Positions 26,978-36,807 of a stretch of DNA of 64,000 nt are shown piece by piece. Within the stretch, counting starts at the first letter, position 1. Each line of letters starts with the position of its first letter. The notes beneath the pieces are model-generated. The model worked only from the letters and a program-made list of their open reading frames with translations, did no database searches and was not told where the DNA came from. Location: positions 495,069 to 559,068 of the forward strand of contig NZ_JAGQFT020000001.1 of the NCBI RefSeq assembly GCF_018122625.2. The letters are read 5' to 3'. The stretch is from Coralloluteibacterium stylophorae. Its GTDB lineage: Bacteria; Pseudomonadota; Gammaproteobacteria; Xanthomonadales; Xanthomonadaceae. The translations under genes and the position numbers were made by a program.

Positions 26978-27761
26978 TCAACCTCCGGAGGCGGTTGCGG
27001 TGTAGTCGGGAAATTCGTCGCGGAGACGTTCACGATAGCGAGACGCGGCCTGTGTGTCTCCCAGTGCCTGCTCGATTCGTGACCCGAGATCCAGTGTCGG
27101 CGCATCCAGCGGACCGGCGGCCTCGCGCCGCTGCAGGAATGCGCGGGCGCTCAGGTGGTCGCCGGCCCGGTAGCTCAGCGCGGCCAGCTGGGCCAGCGCG
27201 CCCGGATCGTTCGGGCGCAGCTCCAGGCTCTTGCGGAAGTACTGCTCGGCGCCGGCCAGGTTGCCGGCCTGCAGCGCGCAGGTCCCGGCGTTCTCGAGCG
27301 CACCGGCCCGCGACTTGTAGAAGGGGTCGGCAAGCGCCCGCGCGAACCAGGCGTCCGCCTCCGGCGCGCGGCCGTTGCGGCACAGCCAGGCCCCGTAGTT
27401 GTTGAGCACGGCGCCCTCGTCCGGGGAGAGCCGGGTCGCGCGCTCGTAGTGCTCGCCGGCCAGCGCGGGCCGGTCGATGCGCTCGTAGACGATGCCGAGC
27501 ACCGTGTGCGCACCCGCGGACTTCGGGTCGAGCTCCAGCGCCCGCTCCAGGCGCTTGACCGCGACCTCGTAGTCGCCACGCTGCAGGTAGCCCTGGGCCA
27601 GGGCGATCTGGGTTTCGGCCGCCCTGGCGGGATCCGACTTGGCCTGCGGCAGGCTCGCACGCGGGCGCTCGACCGGTTCGAACTGCGCGTTCGGCTCCAT
27701 CAGCATCGACGGCTTGCCGCACGCACCGAGCGCGAGCGCCACCGACGCCAGCAGCAGTCGC

Positions 27762-27775
<14 letters not shown>
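26978..27775 (-). CDS. pilF: Type IV pilus biogenesis/stability lipoprotein PilW/PilF
   Basis: A 265-residue protein starting [19 protein letters not shown], a lipoprotein signal peptide with Cys19. TPR repeats follow ([29 protein letters not shown] and so on). Family members pilot the PilQ secretin to the outer membrane. The start is the ATG at 27775: GGAGGTGA, an almost perfect Shine-Dalgarno, is placed 5 bases upstream, favouring it over the GTG at 27781. The start lies inside the rlmN reading frame, giving a 14-base overlap. Confidence 0.9.
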
Positions 27776-28886
<1,111 letters not shown>

Positions 28887-28948
28887 GATGCGCAGACCGG
28901 GTTCGTGAGGCCGCGCGCCGGTGCGGGACACCGGCGCGGGCTTCGGGT

Positions 28949-29356
28949 TCAGGCGCCGAAGAAGTAGGCGATCTCGTTCTTCGCGGTGTCGGCGCCGTCC
29001 GAACCGTGGACCGCATTGGCGTCGATCGAATCCGCGAAGTCGGCGCGGATGGTGCCCGGCGCGGCGTCCTTCGGATTGGTCGCGCCCATCAGCTCGCGGT
29101 TCCTGGCGATCGCGTTCTCGCCCTCGAGCACCTGGATCATCACCGGGCCGGAGATCATGAACTCGACCAGGGCGCCGAAGAACGGGCGCTCGCGGTGCAC
29201 GGCGTAGAAGCCCTCGGCCTCCTCCCGGCTCAGCTGCGCCATGCGCGCGGCGACGATCTTGAGACCGGCCTTCTCGAAGCGCGTGTAGATCTCGCCGATC
29301 ACGTTCTTGGCGACGGCGTCGGGCTTGATGATCGAAAGGGTGCGTTCCAGCGACAT
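28949..29356 (-). CDS. ndk: Nucleoside diphosphate kinase
   Basis: A 135-residue protein, slightly shorter than the E. coli enzyme (143) but covering the fold. The phosphohistidine His117 is in NAVHGSDG and the N-terminal [12 protein letters not shown] is diagnostic. It balances nucleoside triphosphate pools by transferring the gamma phosphate. First gene of the leftward ndk-rlmN-pilF-rodZ-yfgM-bamB-der series and divergent from the TetR regulator gene. Confidence 0.97.
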   Translation of the reverse strand: MSLERTLSIIKPDAVAKNVIGEIYTRFEKAGLKIVAARMAQLSREEAEGFYAVHRERPFFGALVEFMISGPVMIQVLEGENAIARNRELMGATNPKDAAPGTIRADFADSIDANAVHGSDGADTAKNEIAYFFGA

Positions 29357-29436
29357 GATTCGGGTCGAACTCCATTGCGGGCCGGGCGCCGGAAGACACC
29401 CGGACGGACCTGCCGATGGCCGGCAAATCCAAAAGG

Positions 29437-29464
29437 TTGGAAGACAAACACGCAGGATTCTATC
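29437..29464 (+). promoter_or_regulatory. Possible promoter of the psrA-like/fad operon
   Basis: TTGGAA (29437-29442) and TCTATC (29459-29464) are 16 bases apart and face the regulator gene. The match to the sigma70 consensus is moderate. The stretch is clearly richer in A and T than surrounding DNA. Confidence 0.35.
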
Positions 29465-29539
29465 GGATCGTTGACCCCACGCATACGCCCCATGCGCCGT
29501 CGTCCCGAGATTGATTCACCCATGTGGCGGCCGTACGAT

Positions 29540-29553
29540 TAAACGCTCGTTTG
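29540..29553 (+). promoter_or_regulatory. PsrA-type operator upstream of the fad regulator
   Basis: AAAC-GCTC-GTTTG (29541-29553) fits the PsrA consensus of Pseudomonas, AAAC and GTTT half-sites separated by two to four bases and preceded or followed by C or G. It lies near the 5' end of the TetR gene, so autoregulation, relieved by long-chain fatty acids or acyl-CoA, is a reasonable inference. Confidence 0.6.
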
Positions 29554-29574
29554 AATCAGGTGTTCGCCCCGCCC

Positions 29575-30237
29575 GTGTCGACCGCCACGCAGTTCAGCAC
29601 CAAGGACCGGATCCTCGCCGCCGCCGAGGAACTGTTCGCCCGCCAAGGGTTCGCCGGCACCTCGCTGCGCGAGGTGACGCGGCGAGCGAACGTGAACATC
29701 GCGGCGGTCAACTACCATTTCGGCTCCAAGGACAACCTCGTCAACGAGGTGTTCCGGCGGCGCATGGACGACATGAGCGCGCGCCGCCTGGACGCACTGC
29801 ATGCCGCGGTCGCCGCCGATCCCCGCGATCTCGAGGCGATCCTCGGTGCGTTCATCGAGCCGCCGCTGGCGCTGGCGATCGACCGCTCCGGCTCCGCCTT
29901 CGTCCGCATCATCGCGCGCGCCTATGCCGAGAAGAACGATGGCCTGCGCCGCTTCCTCTCCGACAACTACGGCCACGTGCTGCGCGAGTTCGCCAACGCG
30001 ATCGCCGCCGCCCTGCCCGGCCTCGACCGCGACGACCTGTACTGGCGGCTCGACTTCACCGCCGGCGCGCTCACCTACGCGATGGCCGACTTCGGCATCA
30101 CCCAGCGCGCCGACGGTCGCACCGAGGCCGCGCACTGCCGGCACGCCGCCGATGCCCTGATCCAGTTCGCCGCCGCGGGCCTGCGTGCGCCGCGTCCCTC
30201 CTCCGCTTCCCGACAAGGAACCCACGACCATGTCTAA
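29575..30237 (+). CDS. psrA: TetR/AcrR family regulator, PsrA-like (fatty acid degradation repressor)
   Basis: A protein of about 220 residues. The TetR HTH is STKDRILAAAEELFARQGFAGTSLREVTRRANVNIAAVNYHFGSKDNLV, close to PsrA. The C-terminal domain is the long-chain ligand-binding type (FVRIIARAYAEKNDGLRRFL...). Starts are GTG at 29524, TTG at 29551, GTG at 29560 or GTG at 29575; 29575 is preferred because an operator lies at 29541-29553 and the family domain starts soon after it. The stop overlaps the fadN start. It probably represses the downstream beta-oxidation pair. Confidence 0.75.
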   Translation: MSTATQFSTKDRILAAAEELFARQGFAGTSLREVTRRANVNIAAVNYHFGSKDNLVNEVFRRRMDDMSARRLDALHAAVAADPRDLEAILGAFIEPPLALAIDRSGSAFVRIIARAYAEKNDGLRRFLSDNYGHVLREFANAIAAALPGLDRDDLYWRLDFTAGALTYAMADFGITQRADGRTEAAHCRHAADALIQFAAAGLRAPRPSSASRQGTHDHV

Positions 30238-32599
30238 ACCCCTCACCGTCCGCCGCGCGGCCGTACTCGGCGCCGGCGTCATGGGCGCGCAGATCGCCGC
30301 GCACCTGGTCAACGCCGGCATCGACACCGTGCTGTTCGACCTGCCGGCGAAGGACGGCAAGCCCAACGCCATCGTCGACAAGGCGATCGCCGGCCTGGCC
30401 AAGCTCTCGCCGGCGCCGCTGGCGCGGAAGGACCTGGCCGGCGAGATCGTCGCCGCCAACTACGACCAGCACCTCGACCTCCTCGACGGCTGCGACCTCG
30501 TGATCGAGGCGATCGCCGAGCGCATGGACTGGAAGAAGGCGCTCTACGACCGCGTCGCCGGCCACATCGCGCCGCATGCGGTGCTGGCCACCAACACCTC
30601 CGGCCTCGGCATCGACGAGCTCGCCAAGGTCCTGCCCGACGCGCTGCGCGCGCGCTACTGCGGCGTGCACTTCTTCAACCCGCCGCGCTACATGCACCTG
30701 GCCGAGCTGATCCCGGGCTCGGCGACCTCGCCCGAGGTGCTCGAGGGCCTGGAGGCCTTCCTCGTCTCCGCACTCGGCAAGGGCGTGGTCTACGCCCGCG
30801 ACACGCCGAACTTCATCGGCAACCGCATCGGCGTGTTCTCGATGCTCTCGACCATGCACCACACCCGCGAGTTCGGCCTCGGCTTCGACGTCGCCGACGC
30901 GCTCACCGGGCCGGCGATCGGACGGCCCAAGTCCGCGACCTTCCGCACCGCCGACGTGGTCGGGCTGGACACGCTCGCGCACGTGGTCAAGACCATGGCC
31001 GACACCCTGCCAGACGACCCCTGGCACCGCTACTTCCAGACGCCCGACTGGCTCGCCGCCCTGATCGACAAGGGCGCCCTCGGGCAGAAGGCCGGCGCCG
31101 GCATCTACCGCAAGGCCGGCAAGTCGATCCAGGTCCTGGATCCCGCGCAGCAGGACTACCGTGACGCCGGCGGCACGCCCGACGACGAGGTGGCCGAGAT
31201 CCTCAAGATCAGGGACCCGGCGGAGAAGTTCGCCCGCCTGCGCGCGAGCGACAACCCGCAGGCCCGCTTCCTGTGGGCGATCTTCCGCGACCTCTTCCAC
31301 TACGCCGCCTACCACCTCAAGGACATCGCGCAGACCGCGCGCGACGTCGACCTCGCCATCCGCTGGGGCTACGGCTGGAAGATCGGGCCGTTCGAGACCT
31401 GGCAGGCGGCGGGCTGGAAGCAGGTCGCCGGCTGGATCCAGGAGGACATCGCGGCCGGCAAGGCGATGTCGGACGCGCCGCTGCCGGCATGGGTCGGCGA
31501 GCGCGACGGCGTGCATGCGGCCGACGGCAGCTTCGGCCCGGACAGCGGCGCCAACGTCGGCCGCTCGACGCTGCCGGTCTACGCGCGCCAGCGCTTCCCC
31601 GACCCGGTGCTCGGCGAACAGGCCGGGCGCGGCGAGACGGTGATGGAGAACGACGCGATCCGCGTCTGGCACGACGGCGACGGCATCGCCGTGGCCTCGT
31701 TCAAGACCAAGATGAACACCGTCTCCGACGGCGTGCTCGACGGCCTGCAGGAGGCGGTCGCGGTGGCCGAGAAGGGCTTCGACGGCCTGGTGATCTGGCA
31801 GCACGGCGAGCAGTTCTCCGCCGGCGCCGATCTCAAGGGCGCGCTGGGCCTGCTGCAGGCCGGCCGCGTCGACGAGTTCGAGAAGATGGTCGCCAATTTC
31901 CAGGCCACCAGCCAGCGCATCAAGTACGCCCAGGTTCCGGTCGTGGCGGCGGTGCGCGGGCTCGCGCTCGGCGGCGGCTGCGAGTTCCAGATGCACGCGG
32001 CGCGCACGGTCGCCGCGCTGGAGAGCTACGTCGGCCTCGTCGAGGCCGGAGTCGGCCTGTTGCCGGCGGGCGGCGGCCTGAAGGAGATCGCGGTGCGCGC
32101 CTCGGCGAAGGCCGGCGCGGGCGGCGACGTCTTCGCCGAGCTCAGGCCCTGGTTCGAGACGATCGCCATGGCCAAGGTCGCCGGCTCGGCACGCGAGGCG
32201 CAGGCCTTCGGCCTGCTGCGCGCGGACGACGTGGTGGTGATGAATGCCCATGAGCTGCTGCACGTCGCCCGCGTGCAGGCACGGGCGCTGGCGGATTCGG
32301 GCTACCGCGCGCCCCTGCCCGCGCGGCAGATCCGCGTGGCCGGCGACGTCGGCATCGCCACTTTCAAGGCGCAACTGGTGAACATGCTCGAGGGCCGCTT
32401 CATCTCCGAGCACGACTTCGACATCGCCTCGCGCATCGCCACCGTCATGTGCGGCGGCGACGTCGACCGCGGCGCCGTGGTCGACGAGGACTGGCTGATC
32501 CGCCTCGAGCGCCGCCATTTCGTCGAACTGGCGCAGACGAGCAAGACCCAGGAGCGCATCCACCACATGCTGACCAAGGGCAAGCCGCTGCGGAACTGA
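30230..32599 (+). CDS. fadN: 3-hydroxyacyl-CoA dehydrogenase/enoyl-CoA hydratase, FadN type
   Basis: A 789-residue fusion. Residues 1-400 form the NAD-binding and C-terminal 3-hydroxyacyl-CoA dehydrogenase domains (AVLGAGVMGAQIAAHL, TNTSGLGIDELA, HFFNPPRYMHLAEL, DTPNFIGNRIG). The C-terminal half (about 480-700) is the crotonase fold (GEQFSAGADLKG, AAVRGLALGGGCEF). The dehydrogenase precedes the hydratase, as in FadN and unlike E. coli FadB. AAGGAA lies 9 bases before the ATG. It catalyses two steps of fatty acid beta-oxidation and is coupled to the psrA-like gene by overlap. Confidence 0.93.
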   Translation: MSKPLTVRRAAVLGAGVMGAQIAAHLVNAGIDTVLFDLPAKDGKPNAIVDKAIAGLAKLSPAPLARKDLAGEIVAANYDQHLDLLDGCDLVIEAIAERMDWKKALYDRVAGHIAPHAVLATNTSGLGIDELAKVLPDALRARYCGVHFFNPPRYMHLAELIPGSATSPEVLEGLEAFLVSALGKGVVYARDTPNFIGNRIGVFSMLSTMHHTREFGLGFDVADALTGPAIGRPKSATFRTADVVGLDTLAHVVKTMADTLPDDPWHRYFQTPDWLAALIDKGALGQKAGAGIYRKAGKSIQVLDPAQQDYRDAGGTPDDEVAEILKIRDPAEKFARLRASDNPQARFLWAIFRDLFHYAAYHLKDIAQTARDVDLAIRWGYGWKIGPFETWQAAGWKQVAGWIQEDIAAGKAMSDAPLPAWVGERDGVHAADGSFGPDSGANVGRSTLPVYARQRFPDPVLGEQAGRGETVMENDAIRVWHDGDGIAVASFKTKMNTVSDGVLDGLQEAVAVAEKGFDGLVIWQHGEQFSAGADLKGALGLLQAGRVDEFEKMVANFQATSQRIKYAQVPVVAAVRGLALGGGCEFQMHAARTVAALESYVGLVEAGVGLLPAGGGLKEIAVRASAKAGAGGDVFAELRPWFETIAMAKVAGSAREAQAFGLLRADDVVVMNAHELLHVARVQARALADSGYRAPLPARQIRVAGDVGIATFKAQLVNMLEGRFISEHDFDIASRIATVMCGGDVDRGAVVDEDWLIRLERRHFVELAQTSKTQERIHHMLTKGKPLRN

Positions 32600-32701
32600 C
32601 CTGGACCTCCGGCGGGCGCCGCAGCAGCGCCGCCGCCGGGCTTTCCCATCCCTTCGCGCCGGCCAAGCGAGGCCGGCCGCGCACCGAATCCGGAGTACCC
32701 C

Positions 32702-33898
32702 ATGAGCAAACAGATCCAGGACGCCTACATCGTCGCCGCCACCCGCACCCCGGTCGGCAAGGCCGGCCGCGGCATGTTCCGCAACACGCGCCCCGACGAC
32801 CTCCTGGCGCATGCGCTGCGCTCGGTGGTCGCGCAGGCGCCGGGCATCGACCTCGGCCGGCTGGACGACGTCATCGTCGGCTGCGCGATGCCGGAGGCCG
32901 AGCAGGGCATGAACGTGGCCCGCATCGGCGCGCTGCTGGCCGGTATCCCCGACACCGTCGGCGCCCAGACCATCAACCGCTTCTGCTCGTCCGGGCTGCA
33001 GGCGGTCGCGCTGGCCGCCGACAAGATCCGCCTCGGCGAGGCCGACCTCATGATCGGCGCCGGCACCGAGAGCATGTCGATGGTGCCGATGATGGGCAAC
33101 AAGGTGGCCATGAACCCGGCCATCTACCGCGACGAGAACGTCGCCATCGCCTACGGCATGGGCATCACCGCGGAGAAGGTCGCCGAACAGTGGCAGGTCT
33201 CGCGCGAGGACCAGGACGCGTTCGCCCTCGCCTCGCACCAGAAGGCCATCCGGGCGATCGGGGCCGGCGAGTTCCGCGACGAGATCACGCCGTACGAGGT
33301 GCACTCGCGCCAGCCGGACCTGGGCCGCGACGAGATCGTCGAGCGCAGCCGCACGCTGGACACCGACGAGGGCCCGCGCGCCGACACCACCCTGGAGGCG
33401 CTGGGCGGCCTGCGTCCGGTGTTCCGCAACCGCGGCAGCGTGACCGCCGGCAACTCCTCGCAGACCTCCGACGGCGCGGCGGCGGTGCTGCTGGCCTCGG
33501 AGAAGGCGATCAAGGACTACGGGCTGACGCCGCTGGCGCGCTTCCACGGTTTCTCCGTGGCGGGCGTGAAGCCGGAGATCATGGGCATCGGCCCGATCGC
33601 GGCGATCCCGAAGGCGCTGGCGCGCACCGGCATCCGCCAGGAGCAGCTGGACTGGATCGAGCTCAACGAGGCCTTCGCCGCGCAGGCGCTGGCGGTGATC
33701 CGCGACGTCGGGCTGGACCCGGACAAGGTCAACCCGCTCGGCGGCGCGATCGCGTTGGGCCATCCGCTCGGCGCCACCGGTGCCATCCGCGTGGCCACCC
33801 TGGTCCATGGCCTGCGTCGGCACCGGCAGAAGTACGGCATGGTGACCATGTGCATCGGCACCGGCATGGGCGCGGCGGGCATCTTCGAGGCACTCTGA
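32702..33898 (+). CDS. fadA: Acetyl-CoA C-acyltransferase (3-ketoacyl-CoA thiolase)
   Basis: A 398-residue thiolase starting MSKQIQDAYIVAATRTPVGK. The nucleophile Cys95 is in INRFCSSGLQ, the base Cys384 in TMCIGTGMG and His354 in GHPLGATG. It completes each beta-oxidation cycle by thiolytic release of acetyl-CoA. It follows fadN by 102 bases and shares its probable transcript. GGAG is placed about 10 bases before the ATG. Downstream lies a perfect hairpin. Confidence 0.96.
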   Translation: MSKQIQDAYIVAATRTPVGKAGRGMFRNTRPDDLLAHALRSVVAQAPGIDLGRLDDVIVGCAMPEAEQGMNVARIGALLAGIPDTVGAQTINRFCSSGLQAVALAADKIRLGEADLMIGAGTESMSMVPMMGNKVAMNPAIYRDENVAIAYGMGITAEKVAEQWQVSREDQDAFALASHQKAIRAIGAGEFRDEITPYEVHSRQPDLGRDEIVERSRTLDTDEGPRADTTLEALGGLRPVFRNRGSVTAGNSSQTSDGAAAVLLASEKAIKDYGLTPLARFHGFSVAGVKPEIMGIGPIAAIPKALARTGIRQEQLDWIELNEAFAAQALAVIRDVGLDPDKVNPLGGAIALGHPLGATGAIRVATLVHGLRRHRQKYGMVTMCIGTGMGAAGIFEAL

Positions 33899-33915
33899 CG
33901 CCGGCCCGCCGGCCG

Positions 33916-33953
33916 CAACGAACAACGGCGCCCGAGGGCGCCGTTGTTCGTTG
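33916..33953. terminator. Bidirectional hairpin between fadA and galU
   Basis: CAACGAACAACGGCGCC (33916-33932) pairs perfectly with GGCGCCGTTGTTCGTTG (33937-33953), a 17-bp stem with a 4-base loop. No T-run follows on either strand, so it may be an intrinsic terminator of unusual form or an RNase barrier for the two convergent transcripts. Confidence 0.6.
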
Positions 33954-33979
33954 GCGTGGTCGCCGCCCCGCCGAGGCGG

Positions 33980-34891
33980 TCAGGCGGTGCCCTTCTCCAC
34001 GTCGGCCAGCGCCGAGCGCATGGCCGCCAGGGTGGATTCGCGCAGCCTGGGGTTGTCGAGCGCGAAACGCATGTTGGCCTCCACCACGCCCTGGTGCTGG
34101 CCGCAGTCGAAGCGCGTGCCCCTGAACCGGTAGGCGAGCACCGGATCCTCCTGCAGCAGCGTGGCGATGGCGTCGGTGAGCTGGATCTCTCCGCCCGCGC
34201 CCGGCGCGGTCTGCTCGAGCAGGTCGAAGATGCGACCGTCGAGGACGTAGCGGCCGACCACCGCCAGGGTGCTGGGCGCGTCCTCGGGCTTCGGCTTCTC
34301 GACCATTCCCGAGATGCGACCCCAGCCCTCCGAGAAGTCCTCGGTGGCGACGATGCCGTAGCTCCCGGTGTTGGCGCGCGGCACGTCCTGCACCGCGATC
34401 ACGCTCGCCGACTCGGCCTCGGCCAGGTCGGCCATCTGCTTCAGCGCGCCGTCGCCGCCGCGGTTCCAGATCAGGTCGTCGGGCAGCACCACGGCAAAGG
34501 GCTCGTCGCCCACGATGGGCTTCGCGCACAGCACCGCGTGACCCAGGCCCAGGGCCTCGGCCTGGGTCACGAAGATCGCGCGCACGCCGTCGGGCAGCAC
34601 GTGGCGGATCATCTCCAGCTGCTCGTTCTTGCCCGCGCGCTCGAGCTTGTGCTCGAGCTCGTAGGCCTTGTCGAAGTAATCGGCGATGGCGTGCTTGTAG
34701 CGGTTGGTGACGAAGATCAGGGTGTCGCAGCCCGCCTCGATCGCCTCGTCGACCGCGTACTGGATCAGCGGCCGGTCGACGACCGGCAGCATCTCCTTGG
34801 CGACGGTCTTGGTTGCGGGAAGGAAACGCGTGCCGAGACCGGCAACGGGGAAGACGGCTTTGCGGATGCGCTTGCTTCGGGCAACGGTCAT
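33980..34891 (-). CDS. galU: UTP-glucose-1-phosphate uridylyltransferase
   Basis: A 303-residue GalU protein. The signature KAVFPVAGLGTRFLPATK is near the N-terminus; VDRPLIQYAVDEAIEAG, AVVLPDDLI and the KPKPEDAPS loop follow. It makes UDP-glucose for lipopolysaccharide, exopolysaccharide and related glycans. It overlaps the WbpM-like gene by 4 bases (ATGA) and ends the leftward lapAB-polysaccharide series. Confidence 0.96.
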   Translation of the reverse strand: MTVARSKRIRKAVFPVAGLGTRFLPATKTVAKEMLPVVDRPLIQYAVDEAIEAGCDTLIFVTNRYKHAIADYFDKAYELEHKLERAGKNEQLEMIRHVLPDGVRAIFVTQAEALGLGHAVLCAKPIVGDEPFAVVLPDDLIWNRGGDGALKQMADLAEAESASVIAVQDVPRANTGSYGIVATEDFSEGWGRISGMVEKPKPEDAPSTLAVVGRYVLDGRIFDLLEQTAPGAGGEIQLTDAIATLLQEDPVLAYRFRGTRFDCGQHQGVVEANMRFALDNPRLRESTLAAMRSALADVEKGTA

Positions 34892-36807
34892 TGTGCTGAG
34901 GCTTCCTTCTTGATGGCTGGGAATGGCGTGACGACGGCACTGGCCAGGTAGGGAGGCGCCGCCTGCGCCGGCTGGAAGTCCGGCATGGTGGCCTGCAGAA
35001 GTTGCCGCAGTGCGTCGTCGTCGCAGCGCACGACCGCGTCCTCCGCCGCCGCGAGCGCGGCCCTGAGCACCGAACTGTCGATGCGCCGCGGCACCGCGAG
35101 CAGGATCTTCGAATGCGCCGTGCGCCGATAGTCTTCCTCATCGTGGAACAAGGTTTCGTGCAGGCGCTCGCCCGGCCGCAGGCCGGTGTACTCGATGGCG
35201 ATGTCCTCGCCCGGCGTCTTGCCGGCCAGCCGGATCATCTGCTCGGCCAGGAGCCGGATCGGCACGGGCTGGCCCATGTCGAGCGTGTAGATCGCCTCGT
35301 GGGTGTCGATCGCCGCCGCCTGCAGGATGAGCTGGCAGGCCTCGGGGATGGTCATGAAATAGCGGGTGACCTCGGGATGCGTCACCGTCACCGGGCCGCC
35401 GGTGCGGATCTGCTCGCGGAACAGCGGCACCACGCTGCCGGCCGAATCGAGCACATTGCCGAAGCGGACGGTCACGAACTGCGTCTCGGTGCCCTCCGCC
35501 AGGACCTGGCAGGCCAGCTCCGCCAGCCGCTTGCTCGCGCCGAGGATGTTGACCGGGTTGACCGCCTTGTCGGTCGAGATCAGCACGAAGGTGCCGACGC
35601 CCGCGTCGCGGCTGACCCGCGCCATGGCCGCGGTGGCCAGCGCGTTGTTGCGGACCGCCTCGCGGACATGGTCCTCGAGCAGCGGCACCTGCTTGTAGGC
35701 CGCGGCGTGGAACACCGCCTGCGGCCGGGTACGCCGCAGCACCTTGCGCATCAGCGCCGCGTCGCCGCAGTCGCCGAGCACCGGCACGACCGCGAGGTCG
35801 GGAAAGCGTTCACCGAGTTCGGTCGCGATCCGCACTAGGGCCAGTTCGTAGCGCTCCACCAGCACGATGCGGGCGACGCCGAGCATGGCGCATTGCCGGC
35901 ACAGTTCGGAGCCGATCGATCCGCCGGCGCCGGTCACCAGGACCGAGCGGCCGCCGAGCCAGCGCCGCACCGCCTGCCAGTCCGGGGCCACGGGTGCGCG
36001 GCCGAGCAGATCCTCGATCGCGACCTCCTTCAGTTCCCCCGGCGCCACCCTGCCCTGCAGCACATCGTCCAGGCGCGGCACGGTACGGAACGGCAGCCGC
36101 GTCTCCTCGCAGCGGGCCACGACCTCGTGCATCTGCTCCTGCGTCGCCGACGGCATGGCGATCACCAGCATCTCCACCGCGGTCTCGTGCGCCAGCTCCA
36201 TCAGGCGGTTCAGCCCGCCGAGCACCGGCAGGCCATGCACCTTGGCGCCGTGCAGGCGCGCATCGTCGTCGACCAGGCCGACCACGTGGTAGCGCGCATC
36301 GCGCTGCAGGTCGCGCACCAGGGCCTCGCCTGCGCGGCCGGCGCCGAGGATCAGGACCCTGACATGGCTCTCGTCGCCGCGGCCGCGGTCGCGGGTGTCC
36401 TTCCAGGCGCGGTACAGGAAGCGCGGCGTCGCCAGCAGGAACGACAGCACCAGCGGATACAACGCCAGGACCGTGCGCGGCAGCTCCTCGGCGCGGTAGT
36501 GCAGGAACTGCACCACCAGGATCAGCGCCGTGCCGATAAGGCAGGCCTTGAGGATGTTGACCAGGTCCGGGACGCTCGCGAACCGCCACAGCCCGCGGTA
36601 CAGGCCGACGCGCCAGAACACCAGGCCCTGGATGACCAGCACGATCAGGATGTCGACGCGCAGGTGGCCGAGCGAGGGTGCACCGCCGGCGTAGCTGTAG
36701 CGCAGCAGCATCAGGGACAGCCAGGACACGGCCGCCCAGCCCAGATCGTGCAGCACGATCGTCAGCCTCGGCAGCCAGGCGGCCACGCGGTCCTTCCAGG
36801 GCATCAT
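34888..36807 (-). CDS. Nucleoside-diphosphate sugar 4,6-dehydratase, WbpM/CapD family, membrane-anchored
   Basis: A 639-residue protein. Residues 1-125 form about four transmembrane helices. A first Rossmann domain with VLILGAGRAGEALVRDL and a second, catalytic one with VLVTGAGGSIGSELCRQ (about 290) follow. The LISTDKAVNPVNILGASKR segment contains the Asp-Lys of these short-chain dehydratases, with Leu-Gly in the spot often used by Met or Tyr. WbpM-type enzymes act on UDP-GlcNAc for O-antigen and other surface sugars. It overlaps genes on both sides (ATGA each). Confidence 0.9.
   Translation of the reverse strand: MMPWKDRVAAWLPRLTIVLHDLGWAAVSWLSLMLLRYSYAGGAPSLGHLRVDILIVLVIQGLVFWRVGLYRGLWRFASVPDLVNILKACLIGTALILVVQFLHYRAEELPRTVLALYPLVLSFLLATPRFLYRAWKDTRDRGRGDESHVRVLILGAGRAGEALVRDLQRDARYHVVGLVDDDARLHGAKVHGLPVLGGLNRLMELAHETAVEMLVIAMPSATQEQMHEVVARCEETRLPFRTVPRLDDVLQGRVAPGELKEVAIEDLLGRAPVAPDWQAVRRWLGGRSVLVTGAGGSIGSELCRQCAMLGVARIVLVERYELALVRIATELGERFPDLAVVPVLGDCGDAALMRKVLRRTRPQAVFHAAAYKQVPLLEDHVREAVRNNALATAAMARVSRDAGVGTFVLISTDKAVNPVNILGASKRLAELACQVLAEGTETQFVTVRFGNVLDSAGSVVPLFREQIRTGGPVTVTHPEVTRYFMTIPEACQLILQAAAIDTHEAIYTLDMGQPVPIRLLAEQMIRLAGKTPGEDIAIEYTGLRPGERLHETLFHDEEDYRRTAHSKILLAVPRRIDSSVLRAALAAAEDAVVRCDDDALRQLLQATMPDFQPAQAAPPYLASAVVTPFPAIKKEASAQ

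Noticed and set aside
30098..33925. A minus-strand reading frame of more than 1200 codons opposite fadN and fadA
   Set aside because: The frame is open only because the codon bias of the real genes avoids stops in the complementary frame. No conserved domain or ribosome binding site was seen.
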